Below, piece after piece: positions 7,001 to 16,420 of a stretch of 64,000 nt of DNA. The position numbers and the translations under genes are program-made. Positions within the stretch are counted from its first letter, which is position 1; each line of letters starts with the position of its first letter. The notes beneath the pieces are model-generated. The model worked only from the letters and a program-made list of their open reading frames with translations, was not told the DNA's origin and made no database searches. This stretch comes from JARKQH01 sp964631605 (lineage in GTDB: Bacteria > Verrucomicrobiota > Verrucomicrobiia > Limisphaerales > UBA8199), in NCBI GenBank assembly GCA_964631605.1, contig CAZVYG010000006.1:38114-102113 (forward strand), in the 5' to 3' direction.

Positions 7001-9808
7001 ATGTCCAAAACAACCCAGTTGCGGATTCTCCATCTGGAAGACGATCCGGACTATCCCGCCCTGGTCCGCTCCCTCCTGGCCCAGGAAGCCATCCAGGCTG
7101 AAGTAGTCCACGTTGCCAGCCAGGCTCAGTTCGAAACCGCGCTGGCAACCTCGGAGTTCGACGTGGTTCTGGCCGATTACCGGCTACCCGAATACGACGG
7201 CCTTCAGGCCCTGGCTTTTGCGCGCCAACTGCGCCCAGAGGTCCCTTTCCTGCTGGTCTCCGGCACCATCGGCGAGCAGGCCGCGATCGAAAGCCTCAAG
7301 GCCGGCGCCCGCGACTACGTCCTGAAACTCTGGCCCGAACGTCTGGTCCCCGCCATCCGGCGGGCCGTTGAGGAAGCCCAGCAACGCCTCCAGCGCATCC
7401 GGGCTGAACGGGATCTGGCCCGGACCGAAAAATACTTCCGCGCGCTGACCGAACACTCCCTCGACATCGTGGCTGTCCTGAATCGGGACGGTGTCTTGAT
7501 TTACTACAGTCCGTCGGTGACCCGGCTGCTCGGCTACTCCAAAGATCAGCTCATTGGCACCCAGGTCTTTTCCTTAGTCCACCCCGAGGACGTTCCGACC
7601 GCCAAGATCGCGCTGGCCCAGGCCCTAACCGATCCAGACCGCACCGTCCGCCTCGAACTCCGAGTCCGCCATGCCGACGGCTCCTGGCGCCACTTGGAAG
7701 TTGCGGGCCAAAACCGCCTGGAAGACCCCGAAATCGCCGCCCTGATCCTCAACGCCCGCGACATCTCCGACCGCAAGCGCATCGAACACCGCGACACCGC
7801 CCTCTCGAAACTCGGCCAGCATTTGAGCGCCGCCTCTTCCCCTGCCGACGCGGCTCGAGTCATCCGCGCCATCGCGGACGATCTCTTCCGGTGGGACGCC
7901 TTCACCCTCGACCTCTACTCGGCCGAGGACGACCAGGTCACCCCCTTCTACAACGTGGACACGGACCGCTCGGGCAAACGTTACGAACTGGACCTCTCCG
8001 GAGCGCCGCGCGAGCCCAGCGGCATGGCCCGCCGTGTCATTTCCAACGGCGCCGAACTCATCCTCCGAGAGCCGCCGCTTGTCATGCCCGCCGACGTCAT
8101 CGCCATTGGCGAAGAGCATCGCCCCTCGGCCTCGCTGATGGTTGTGCCGATCCGCAATCGCACGCAGGTCATCGGCATCCTCTCGGTCCAAAGCTACTCC
8201 TTCAACGCCTACGATTCCCACGACCTGTGCACCCTGCAAACCCTTGCCGATTACTGCGCCGGCGCCCTGGAACGAATCCGCACCGAACAAGCGCTTCGGG
8301 AAAGCGAACAACGCTTTCGCGACCTGTTCGAAGGTTCACCCGACGCCATTTTCGTCGAAGATTTGGCGGGCAACGTCCTGGATGTCAACCCGGCCGCCTG
8401 CCAGCTCCACGGCTATTCGAAATCCGAGCTGATTGGAAAAAATGTCCTTGACCTTGTCGCGCCTGAAATCCGTGACGCCGTCCGCGACAACCTGCCCGCC
8501 CTCGCCCACGGCGGCCTCCGCCAACTCGAGGGCATCAGCCTTACCCGTGATGGCAAAACCGTCCCCGTCGAAATCCGCGTCAACCGCATTGAATACAGCG
8601 GCCGGCCGGCTCTCCTGCTTCACGTTCGCGATCTGACGGAACGCAAACATCTGGAGGACCAATTCCGCCACGCCCAGAAGATGGAAGCCATCGGCCGCCT
8701 GGCCGGCGGTGTCGCTCACGATTTCAACAACCTCCTCACCGTGATCCACGGCCACGCCTCGCTGCTCCAGACCTGCGGCAACCTCGCCGCCAACTCGGCC
8801 CGGTCCGCCCAGCAGATTGTCCAGGCCGCCGAGCGCGCCGCCGGTCTGACCCGCCAACTGCTGGCGGTCAGCCGCCGGCAGGTCATGCAACTGCGCCGCC
8901 TGGACCTCAATGATGTGGTCGCCAACATGACCAAAATGCTCGGGCGCATTCTTGGGGAAGACATCGCCCTGCAACTCCAATACTCGCCGGCGCCAGCCCT
9001 GATTCAGGCCGACGGTGGCATGATGGAACAAGTGCTCCTCAACCTGGTGGTGAACGCCCGGGACGCCATGCCCGGGGGCGGCCAGTTGCATATTCAAATT
9101 GCACTGCGCCAGCTCACCGTCGAGCACCTCCCTGGCAAGTCCGGCGCCACCCCCGGCCCCTTCGTTTGCCTCAGCGTCTCCGACACCGGTTGCGGCATTT
9201 CCCCCGAAAACCTCCGCCGCATTTTCGAACCTTTCTTCACCACCAAGGAAGTAGGCAAGGGCACCGGACTGGGTCTTGCCACCGCGTATGGCATAGTCAA
9301 ACAGCATCATGGCTGGATAGACGTCCAAAGCCAGCTCGGCCGTGGCTCCACTTTTCAGGTCTTTCTGCCCGCCGCCCCGGCCGGCGCCGCCCCGACCGCC
9401 GTGGTCGAAAAACCGGCTGCCATCCCCGGCGGCACCGAAACCATTCTCGTCGTCGAAGACGAAGCCCCGGTTCGCGAGCTGGTCTGCAACCTCCTCGCCA
9501 GCCACGGTTACAAAACTCTCCAGGCCGAAACGGGGGTCAAAGCCCTGGAACTGTGGCAACAATGCAAAGACGAGGTGGACCTGGTCGTGACCGACCTGGT
9601 CATGCCCGACCAGATCAACGGACGTCAACTCGCCGAAAAGCTCTGGGCCGAGCGTCCGCGCCTTAAAGTTCTTTTTACCAGTGGCTACAACTGCGACGTG
9701 GTAGGCAAAGGTTTCGTCCTCGAACGCGGCCTGAAATATCTGCAAAAACCTTATCCCCCAAGCCAGCTCGCCCTCGCGGTCAGAGAATGCCTCGACGCCG
9801 TGAACTGA
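7001..9808 (+). CDS. Hybrid sensor histidine kinase: REC-PAS-GAF-PAS-HisKA-HATPase-REC
   Basis: A 935-residue soluble signalling protein; no membrane segment is seen. Order: receiver (residues 5-125, Asp59 in VLADYRLP), PAS (about 145-255), GAF-like (270-425), PAS (430-545), dimerisation domain with phospho-acceptor His573 in AHDFNNLLTV, ATPase with VLLNLVVNARDAMPGG and DTGCGIS / GKGTGLGLATAYGIV boxes, and a C-terminal receiver with Asp865 in VVTDLVMPD. Such proteins sense cytoplasmic signals through PAS/GAF and relay phosphate through the receivers. I start at ATG 7001 (MSKTTQLRIL) because the receiver begins there; the open frame continues upstream without homology. No response-regulator partner is adjacent. 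Confidence 0.9.
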   Translation: MSKTTQLRILHLEDDPDYPALVRSLLAQEAIQAEVVHVASQAQFETALATSEFDVVLADYRLPEYDGLQALAFARQLRPEVPFLLVSGTIGEQAAIESLKAGARDYVLKLWPERLVPAIRRAVEEAQQRLQRIRAERDLARTEKYFRALTEHSLDIVAVLNRDGVLIYYSPSVTRLLGYSKDQLIGTQVFSLVHPEDVPTAKIALAQALTDPDRTVRLELRVRHADGSWRHLEVAGQNRLEDPEIAALILNARDISDRKRIEHRDTALSKLGQHLSAASSPADAARVIRAIADDLFRWDAFTLDLYSAEDDQVTPFYNVDTDRSGKRYELDLSGAPREPSGMARRVISNGAELILREPPLVMPADVIAIGEEHRPSASLMVVPIRNRTQVIGILSVQSYSFNAYDSHDLCTLQTLADYCAGALERIRTEQALRESEQRFRDLFEGSPDAIFVEDLAGNVLDVNPAACQLHGYSKSELIGKNVLDLVAPEIRDAVRDNLPALAHGGLRQLEGISLTRDGKTVPVEIRVNRIEYSGRPALLLHVRDLTERKHLEDQFRHAQKMEAIGRLAGGVAHDFNNLLTVIHGHASLLQTCGNLAANSARSAQQIVQAAERAAGLTRQLLAVSRRQVMQLRRLDLNDVVANMTKMLGRILGEDIALQLQYSPAPALIQADGGMMEQVLLNLVVNARDAMPGGGQLHIQIALRQLTVEHLPGKSGATPGPFVCLSVSDTGCGISPENLRRIFEPFFTTKEVGKGTGLGLATAYGIVKQHHGWIDVQSQLGRGSTFQVFLPAAPAGAAPTAVVEKPAAIPGGTETILVVEDEAPVRELVCNLLASHGYKTLQAETGVKALELWQQCKDEVDLVVTDLVMPDQINGRQLAEKLWAERPRLKVLFTSGYNCDVVGKGFVLERGLKYLQKPYPPSQLALAVRECLDAVN

Positions 9809-9829
9809 CCGGCCGGCCATCCCGGAAAA

Positions 9830-9848
9830 GGGGGGTGAGAAACCCCCC
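9830..9848 (+). terminator. G6/C6 hairpin after the hybrid kinase
   Basis: GGGGGG, loop TGAGAAA, CCCCCC, starting 21 bases after the kinase stop. No T-run follows, so the function is uncertain. Confidence 0.3.
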
Positions 9849-10018
9849 GGGGACCCCAGGGGAGCATCATCGCGCTGCGGGGTGGGGCATCGCCCAACCA
9901 TCTTTCGCGCTCGCGTCGGGCTGCGGCGCGGTTGCGGCACAACGAAAAGACCAACTTCGGTCCGGCTCGGAGCGGCTTCGGGGAGACTGGCCGTAAGCGA
10001 AATTCGTGCCAAATTTTC

Positions 10019-10046
10019 TTGTGCGCCAGCCGAGAGGGTTTAGTAT
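10019..10046 (+). promoter_or_regulatory. Candidate sigma-70 promoter close to the rpoN start
   Basis: TTGTGC at 10019-10024 and TAGTAT at 10041-10046 are separated by 16 bases. Transcription would begin at about the ATG of rpoN (10053), giving a leaderless or nearly leaderless mRNA. Each hexamer matches the consensus only moderately. Confidence 0.3.
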
Positions 10047-10052
10047 GGCGAC

Positions 10053-11549
10053 ATGGTACAAGGCTTACACTTGTCTCAGCGCCTCACGCAGTCGCTCATA
10101 CTGGCGCCGCAGTTGCAGCAGTCCCTGGCGCTGCTCCAGGCCCCGACCTTGGAGCTTAAGGCATTGGTCGAACAGGAGTTGCAACAGAATCCGGTCCTCG
10201 AAGAGGTGCCGGTCCAGGACGTTGAGGCCCAGGAGAAAGACTCCACTGAAGGCAAGAGCCGCGATGCCGCTGATCCCACCGAACCCCCGGCAGACCTCAA
10301 CTTCGATCCTGCGTCCGAGAAGGCCACCAGCGAGCCGGTTGATGATTTTCAAGCCGAGTTCGAGCGCCTCGTCCAGTTGGACCAGGAATGGCGCGATTAC
10401 TTTGGGCAGGCCAACCTCCCGACCCGCTCGACGCCCGAAGATGAGGAAAAACGCCAGTTCATGTTCGACTCTCTGGTCGCCGGAACCTCCCTGCAGGAGT
10501 TCCTCCTCGAACAAGTGCGCCAATCGTCCCTGCCCCAGGAGCAATGGCCCATCGCCGAAATGCTTATCGGCAACATTGACGATTACGGTTATCTCAAGGC
10601 CACCCTCGAGGAACTTTCCGCCGCCACAGGCGTGCCGGTTGAAACCATCGAAGCGGTCCTCAAGGTGATTCAAACCTTCGATCCGCCGGGGGTCGCCGCC
10701 CGGGACCTCCGCGAGTGTCTGCTCCTCCAGCTCGAACGTGCCGGACAACGGAACACCCTTGAATACCGCATCGTCTCCGACTTCATGGAAGCCCTCGGCA
10801 AACGCCGCATCCCCGAAATCGCCCGGGGCACTGGCACGGAAGTGGACGAGGTCCAGGACGCCTTGGAAAATATCGCCAAACTCGAACCCCGACCCGGCCG
10901 GGCCTACCTCCCCGACAACGACCAGTACGTCCTGCCCGAAGTCTTTGTCACCAAGCAAAACGGCGAATACGTTGTCACGACCAACAACGATCACATCCCC
11001 CACCTCCGCATCAGTAACACCTACAAGGACCTGATGGCCCATTCCGAAAACTCCGCCGAGGTCCGCAACTACATCCGCGAAAAAATCCGCGCGGGAAAAT
11101 TCCTCATTAAGAGCCTCCACCAGCGGCAGCAGACGATCCTGAACATCGCCCGGGAAATTGTCGCCCGCCAGCGCGAGTTCCTCGACAAAGGGGTCGCTTT
11201 TCTCAAACCCATGACCATGGTCCAGGTCGCCCAAGCGGTTGGGGTCCATGAAACCACCGTCAGCCGCGCCGTCTCCGGCAAGTACATTCAGACCCCCCAG
11301 GGTGTCTTTGAAATGAAATACTTCTTCACCGCCGGCATTCCCACCGCGAGCGGGGACGGTTTGTCCAACACCAGTGTCAAGGACATGATCGCCGAAATCT
11401 TCCGGAACGAAGACCCCTCCAAGCCCCTGTCCGACCAGGAAGTCGTCGCCATGCTCAAGGAAAAAGGCATTGTCATCGCCCGCCGGACGGTCGCCAAGTA
11501 CCGCACCGAACTGAACATCCTTCCTTCAAACCTCCGCAAAGTGTATTGA
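10053..11549 (+). CDS. rpoN: RNA polymerase sigma-54 factor RpoN
   Basis: A 498-residue protein with the three RpoN regions. Region I is the Gln/Leu-rich activator-interacting segment LTQSLILAPQLQQSLALLQ. An acidic linker (about 60-130) follows. The core-binding domain comes next, then the C-terminal DNA-binding part with a helix-turn-helix (TMVQVAQAVGVHETTVSRAV) and the RpoN box IARRTVAKYRTELNI. It recognises -24/-12 promoters and needs AAA+ activators, none of which are in the window. It is followed by miaB after 81 bases on the same strand. Confidence 0.97.
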   Translation: MVQGLHLSQRLTQSLILAPQLQQSLALLQAPTLELKALVEQELQQNPVLEEVPVQDVEAQEKDSTEGKSRDAADPTEPPADLNFDPASEKATSEPVDDFQAEFERLVQLDQEWRDYFGQANLPTRSTPEDEEKRQFMFDSLVAGTSLQEFLLEQVRQSSLPQEQWPIAEMLIGNIDDYGYLKATLEELSAATGVPVETIEAVLKVIQTFDPPGVAARDLRECLLLQLERAGQRNTLEYRIVSDFMEALGKRRIPEIARGTGTEVDEVQDALENIAKLEPRPGRAYLPDNDQYVLPEVFVTKQNGEYVVTTNNDHIPHLRISNTYKDLMAHSENSAEVRNYIREKIRAGKFLIKSLHQRQQTILNIAREIVARQREFLDKGVAFLKPMTMVQVAQAVGVHETTVSRAVSGKYIQTPQGVFEMKYFFTAGIPTASGDGLSNTSVKDMIAEIFRNEDPSKPLSDQEVVAMLKEKGIVIARRTVAKYRTELNILPSNLRKVY

Positions 11550-11630
11550 TCGTTCGAGGCGGGAAAGGCTTTCCCCGCCCCTTTGCCAGCCGGCCTTTTT
11601 GGGTTATGCTGGACCTGGTTCCGCGCACTC

Positions 11631-12986
11631 ATGCCCAGTGTTTTTATCAAAACCTACGGTTGCCAGATGAACGAACGCGACAGCGAGGCGGTCGCGGCGC
11701 AGCTCGTCGCCAAAGGCTACACGCTGGCCGATTCCGAAGCCGGCGCCGACATTATCCTCCTGAACACCTGCTCCGTTCGCGATTTTGCCGAACGCAAGGC
11801 CTTGAACAAAATGAAGGCCCTCGTGGCCGACGGCCGCCGCGCCCGACCGGGCGTCCGCTTTGGCTTCCTGGGCTGCATGGCCCAAAGCCGCGGGCAGGAA
11901 TTGATTGACAAACTCCCCGACGTGGACCTCGTCATCGGCACCCAGAAGTTCCATCGCGCGGCCGAGTATCTGGACGACCTGCTCCAGGGCCGGCGCCAAA
12001 AGGTTGTGGACGTCGAAGCCGAGCCACGCAGCGAAGCCGCCATTCGGGAACACCTGCTCGCGGGCAATGGCCGGCCGGCCGTCACCGCCTACGTCAGCAT
12101 CATGCAGGGGTGCAACCAGTTTTGCACCTTTTGCATCGTCCCCTACACGCGCGGCGAGGAACGCAGCCGCGCCATCCCCGACATTGTCGCCGAATGTCAC
12201 GAGCTGGCTCAACGCGGCGTGAAGGAGATCACCCTTTTGGGCCAGATTGTCACCAGCTACGGCAAACGGGACATTCCCCGCCAAAATGGACGCTCCCCTT
12301 TCGTGCAGTTGTTGGAAGCGGTCCAGCAGGTCGAGGGCCTCCAGCGGATTCGGTTTACCGCCCCGCACCCCAAGGGGTATGGCGACGACCTGGTGGAGGC
12401 TTATGGCCGGCTGCCGAAGCTGGTCGAGAGCGCCCATCTGCCTGTGCAAAGCGGGAGCAACCGGGTGCTGAAGCTGATGCACCGCGGCTACACCCGCGAG
12501 CGGTTTGTCGAACTGACGGCCAAACTGCGCAAAGTCAAACCGCACATCGGGTTGACCACCGACTTCATCGTCGGGTTCCCCGGCGAGACGAAGGCGGACT
12601 TCGAGGAAACCCTTTCGCTGGTTCGCGAAGTCGAGTTCGACCAGGCCTTTATTTTCAAGTATTCCGAGCGCCGCGACACCCCCGCGGCGGGGATGCCCCA
12701 CCCGGTGCCGGTCGAGGTGCGCGAGGAGCGGATGCAGCGGCTGCTGGCGGCGGTCAACGAAGTCGCCGGCCGGCGTTACATGGGGCTGGTGGGGCAGCGG
12801 GTCGAGATTCTGGTCGAGGGACCGAGCAAGCGCAATCCCGCGCGTTTGACCGGACGGACCCGGTGCAACAAGATCGTGGTGTTTGAAGGTTCCCCCCGGC
12901 ACGTGGGACAGGTGATGGAGCTTCGGATCGTGCGGGCCGGTTCCTTTACGCTTTACGGCGACCCGGCCATTGTTAATCTGGAATAA
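11631..12986 (+). CDS. miaB: tRNA-2-methylthio-N6-isopentenyladenosine37 synthase MiaB
   Basis: A 451-residue radical-SAM methylthiotransferase. The N-terminal UPF0004 domain has cluster cysteines C11 (KTYGCQMNERD), C47 (LNTCSVRDFAERK) and C82 (GCMAQ). The radical SAM cluster is C161/C165/C168 in QGCNQFCTFCIVPYTRG. A C-terminal TRAM domain (about 380-450) follows. The enzyme adds the methylthio group to i6A37 in tRNAs reading UNN codons. I chose ATG 11631 because homologous sequence begins at MPSVFIKTYGC; an upstream in-frame ATG at 11607 or the longer frame from 11583 would add non-conserved residues. MiaB is preferred over MtaB or RimO because of the QMNERDSE and CSVRDFAERK segments. Confidence 0.95.
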   Translation: MPSVFIKTYGCQMNERDSEAVAAQLVAKGYTLADSEAGADIILLNTCSVRDFAERKALNKMKALVADGRRARPGVRFGFLGCMAQSRGQELIDKLPDVDLVIGTQKFHRAAEYLDDLLQGRRQKVVDVEAEPRSEAAIREHLLAGNGRPAVTAYVSIMQGCNQFCTFCIVPYTRGEERSRAIPDIVAECHELAQRGVKEITLLGQIVTSYGKRDIPRQNGRSPFVQLLEAVQQVEGLQRIRFTAPHPKGYGDDLVEAYGRLPKLVESAHLPVQSGSNRVLKLMHRGYTRERFVELTAKLRKVKPHIGLTTDFIVGFPGETKADFEETLSLVREVEFDQAFIFKYSERRDTPAAGMPHPVPVEVREERMQRLLAAVNEVAGRRYMGLVGQRVEILVEGPSKRNPARLTGRTRCNKIVVFEGSPRHVGQVMELRIVRAGSFTLYGDPAIVNLE

Positions 12987-13033
12987 ATGTTTGCTGCTCC
13001 GGTATTGCCCTGACGGACGTGAATGGCTGATCT

Positions 13034-13606
13034 ATGCCTCCCCTTCCCCTTTCCACCCTGGCCATCATTCTCGGGCTGCTGGTCTGTGTCCCGCATGTTT
13101 ACGGTTTGGCCCAGCCGGACGGCTTTGCTGCCGCGATCCGCAGGTTTCCGCGGTCGCTCCCCTGGGGCTACGCCCTGATGCTCCTGGGAACCGTGTGGTT
13201 CCTGTACAACCTGAGCCAGGAATCCATCGCCGACTTTGCCGCCTACAAAAAATTTCTCGTCGCGGGCTTCGCCGCGATCGGCATCGGCGCGTGCGTTTAC
13301 GTGAAGGATTTCCTGGCGATTCGGGGGATGGCGGTGGTGATGCTGTTGCTGGCCAAGCTGATGGTGGATAGCGGCCGCCCGCATCTGGCGGCCACGCACT
13401 GGGTGCTGGTCATTCAAGGGTGGGCTTACCTGATGGTGATCGGCGGCATGTGGCTGACGATTTCCCCCTGGCGGGCGCGCGACCTGATCGAATGGGCCAC
13501 TGCCAATCGGAAGCGGCTGCAAGCCGTCTGCGCCGCGCGGGTCGCGTTCGGACTGTTCATCCTGGCGCTGGGGCTGACGGTCTTCCGGCCCTTGCCCCCT
13601 CCTTGA
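13034..13606 (+). CDS. Hypothetical integral membrane protein
   Basis: A 190-residue protein with four or five predicted membrane segments: residues 4-25, 44-62, 72-90, 96-110 and 125-145, with a last one near 167-185. It has no domain that I recognise. A conserved-looking central part reads LYNLSQESIADFAAYKKFL. It lies 47 bases after miaB and 14 bases before the GT9 gene on the same strand, so it may be co-transcribed with either. No function is proposed. Confidence 0.7.
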   Translation: MPPLPLSTLAIILGLLVCVPHVYGLAQPDGFAAAIRRFPRSLPWGYALMLLGTVWFLYNLSQESIADFAAYKKFLVAGFAAIGIGACVYVKDFLAIRGMAVVMLLLAKLMVDSGRPHLAATHWVLVIQGWAYLMVIGGMWLTISPWRARDLIEWATANRKRLQAVCAARVAFGLFILALGLTVFRPLPPP

Positions 13607-13620
13607 ACACCGGTCCCGCC

Positions 13621-14571
13621 GTGGCTGTGAAAGGCAAAATCCTGGTGATCCGCGGCGGGGCGATTGGGGATTTCATTCTGACGCTGCCCGCCATTGCGGC
13701 GCTGCGGCGGCAGTTTCCCGAGGCGCATCTGGAGGTGCTCGGCTATTCCCACATCGTGCAGTTGGCGATTGCCAGCGGACTGGCGGACCGCGCCCAGTCC
13801 ATCGAAGCCCGGGCGCTGGCGGGGTTCTTCGCCAGTGGCGGCGAGCTGGCCTCCGACTGGGTGGACTACTTCTCCGAGTTCGATCTGATCGTGTCCTACC
13901 TCTACGATCCGGATCAGATTTTCCGCGCGAACGTCGCCCGCTGCACGGGCGCCCAGTTCATTGTCGCCCCGCATCGGCCGGACGAGCGGGCGGGCCTCCA
14001 CGCCACTCAGGTTTATCTCAAACCGCTGGAGCAACTGGCCATCTTTGAGGCCGACCCGGTGCCGCACCTGAGTTTCAGCCCGGGCAGCGCCACCAGGCGG
14101 CAGTTGGCCCTGCACCCCGGCAGCGGCAGCGAATCCAAGAACTGGCCGGAGCATGCCTGGGCCGAGCTGGTGGAACGACTGATCCACGAAACGGACTTTG
14201 ACCTGTTGCTGGTGGGGGGCGAGGCGGAGGGGGAACGGCTGCAACGCCTGGCCGCCGCGCTGCCTCCGGCGCGATTGCGCGTCGCCCAAAGTCTGCCGCT
14301 GCCCCAACTGGGGAACCTGCTCGAGCAGTGCCGCGGGTTTGTCGGTCATGACTCGGGCATTTCGCACCTGGCCGCGGCGGTGGGTTTGCCCGGCGTGCTG
14401 CTCTGGGCGCGCACCGCCGAGAGAATCTGGCGCCCGCCCAGTCTCCGGATGCGCCTGCTGCGCCACCCGGAAAGCCTGAACCTCTTGCCGGTGGCGGAGG
14501 TATTCGAAGCCGTGTGCCAGCTCGAGCAGCCGGCGACGGGAGAATCGCCCGCCGCCGCGACGCAGTATTAG
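13621..14571 (+). CDS. Glycosyltransferase family 9 (ADP-heptose:LPS heptosyltransferase-like)
   Basis: A 316-residue GT-B fold protein. The N-terminus KILVIRGGAIGDFILTLPAI matches the GT9 start, and the C-terminal nucleotide-sugar half carries LALHPGSGSESKNWPEHAW and FVGHDSGISHLAAAVGLPGV. These match WaaF/WaaC-type enzymes that transfer heptose to LPS core. The donor and acceptor cannot be read from sequence. A GTG start at 13621 is chosen because it sits just before the conserved Rossmann strand (a second GTG at 13627 is possible). The gene is 14 bases after a membrane protein gene. Confidence 0.85.
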   Translation: MAVKGKILVIRGGAIGDFILTLPAIAALRRQFPEAHLEVLGYSHIVQLAIASGLADRAQSIEARALAGFFASGGELASDWVDYFSEFDLIVSYLYDPDQIFRANVARCTGAQFIVAPHRPDERAGLHATQVYLKPLEQLAIFEADPVPHLSFSPGSATRRQLALHPGSGSESKNWPEHAWAELVERLIHETDFDLLLVGGEAEGERLQRLAAALPPARLRVAQSLPLPQLGNLLEQCRGFVGHDSGISHLAAAVGLPGVLLWARTAERIWRPPSLRMRLLRHPESLNLLPVAEVFEAVCQLEQPATGESPAAATQY

Positions 14572-14681
14572 ATGACGCGCTCGGGGGGCGAGGCGGAGGG
14601 GAAGCGGCTCCCGCGCGTGGCCGCCGTCCTTGTTTGAATCCTGGGAATTGACAGCGGGCGGCAAATGGACAGCCTTTGCCG

Positions 14682-16130
14682 ATGCTGACCCAGCAGGACA
14701 TTCGCGCGGTGATCTTCGACATGGACGGGGTGTTGACCGACTCCGAGCCGTTGATCAACGCGGCGGCGGTGCGGATGTTCCAGGAGCGCGGGCTGAAGGT
14801 GCAACCGGAGGATTTCGCCCCGTTCGTGGGGACGGGGGAGGATCGCTATCTTGGGGGTGTGGCGGAGAAATACTCGTTTGCAATTGATTTGGCCGAGGCC
14901 AAACGCCGCACCTATGAGATTTATTTGGAGATGGTGCCGACGCGGCTGGAGCGATTCCCCGGAGCGGTGGAACTGGTGGAGGCGTGCCGGCGGGCGGGTT
15001 TGCGCGTCGCCGTGGCATCCAGCGCCGACCGCGTCAAAGTCGAGGCGAACCTGCGGCAGATCGGACTGCCGTGGGAAACATGGGACGCGGTGGTGAGCGG
15101 CGAAGACGTGGCGGCCAAGAAGCCCGCGCCCGACATTTTTCTGGCGGCGGCGGCCCGTCTGGGGATTCCGGCGGCAAACTGCGCGGTGGTCGAAGATGCG
15201 GTCAACGGGATTCGCGCCGCCAAAGCCGCGGGGATGCGTTGTGTGGCAGTGGCACAGACTTTTGCCGCCGAGCGTTTGCAGGGAGCCGACCTGGTGCGCC
15301 CGACGATCGCCGAGGTAACGGTGGCTGATTTGACAGGGGGCGGGAATCCACCGCCGCTCCCGCCTTCCGTCGCGGCACCACCGATGATTCCCGCGCAAGC
15401 CGGGGTCACGGCCGGGGGGGGATCGTCTGGGAAACCGCTGGGGTTCTGGGCGACGGTGGGATTGGGCACGGTTGCGGGCGGGGCTTTTGTGGGCGTCCAG
15501 GCTGGGGTTGCCGTGGTTTTCATGGCGGTGAGCACCGCCTTGGGCAGGGAGACGGCGTGGGAGAATCTGGAGAGCAACGGCCTTTTGCTGGCGCTGGCAA
15601 CCACGGTTTCCGCGCCGGTCGTGGTGTTGTTTTGCTGGCTCTTTGCCAGGATTCCGGCCCCGACCGACCCGGGGCGATACCTCGGGTTTAAGCGGGTGCC
15701 GTTTGGCCAAGTGGCCTGGTGGGGGGTGGCTTTGTTGCTCATGGTGGTGTTGTCGGATTTGCTGACGACGAGTCTGGGACGGCCGATTGTTCCCGAATTC
15801 ATGCAGGATGCCTATGCCAGCGCGGGGGTGCTGCCGCTGTTCTGGTTTGGCCTGGTGGTGGCCGCGCCGGTCGCGGAGGAAATCCTGTTTCGCGGCTTCC
15901 TGTTCGAGGGTTTGCGCCAATCCCCGGCGGGAGCTGCAGGCGCGATTGTGCTGACGTCGGCGGTGTGGTCGGCGATCCATCTGCAGTACGATTTTTACGG
16001 GGTGGCGACGATTTTCGCGGCGGGGCTGCTGTTGGGATGGGCGCGGCTGAGGACCGGCTCGGTCTATACGACCATGATCTTGCATGGGTTGATGAACTTT
16101 ATTGCGACGCTGCAGACGGCGTGGCTGTGA
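14682..16130 (+). CDS. Fusion of HAD-family phosphatase and CPBP intramembrane metalloprotease
   Basis: A 482-residue fusion. Residues 1-215 are a HAD-IA phosphatase/beta-phosphoglucomutase-like domain: AVIFDMDGVLTDSEP with Asp13 and Asp15, VAVASSADR, KPAPDIF and VVEDAVNGIRAAKAAG. A Pro-rich linker (about 216-255) leads to a membrane domain with six or more segments. This carries the CPBP/Abi (type II CAAX prenyl protease) signature: AEEILFRGFLFEGLR with Glu399/Glu400, SAVWSAIHLQYD, and MILHGLMNF. The ATG at 14682 is preferred over a TTG two codons upstream. Possible roles are a phosphatase tethered to a protease, or two functions merged without coupling. The fusion has no frameshift or gap at the junction, so it looks genuine. 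Confidence 0.85.
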   Translation: MLTQQDIRAVIFDMDGVLTDSEPLINAAAVRMFQERGLKVQPEDFAPFVGTGEDRYLGGVAEKYSFAIDLAEAKRRTYEIYLEMVPTRLERFPGAVELVEACRRAGLRVAVASSADRVKVEANLRQIGLPWETWDAVVSGEDVAAKKPAPDIFLAAAARLGIPAANCAVVEDAVNGIRAAKAAGMRCVAVAQTFAAERLQGADLVRPTIAEVTVADLTGGGNPPPLPPSVAAPPMIPAQAGVTAGGGSSGKPLGFWATVGLGTVAGGAFVGVQAGVAVVFMAVSTALGRETAWENLESNGLLLALATTVSAPVVVLFCWLFARIPAPTDPGRYLGFKRVPFGQVAWWGVALLLMVVLSDLLTTSLGRPIVPEFMQDAYASAGVLPLFWFGLVVAAPVAEEILFRGFLFEGLRQSPAGAAGAIVLTSAVWSAIHLQYDFYGVATIFAAGLLLGWARLRTGSVYTTMILHGLMNFIATLQTAWL

Positions 16131-16420
16131 GAGTGGCAACCAATCTGCTTTGGGAGGTTGCACCGGGCGGAGCGGTCCTGAACCGCGGGTCTGCAGCCAA
16201 AAAAGTGGCTGGGGCTGGCGCGTTGCCCGGGGCGATCATGCAACCCTAAATGAATGTGCGGCCAGGGTTCGCAGGGCTGCGCGGCAGGCCGGCGGAAGGC
16301 CCGCGCGGCGGCAGCGGCGGGTTCTGTTTATGGACAGTCCCGGGGCGGATGTCCCGTTGCTGGGCAGGGAGCTTGCGCGAGCGGGTTGCGAGTCGTAAGA
16401 TTTAAGCGGCAGCAAAAGTT

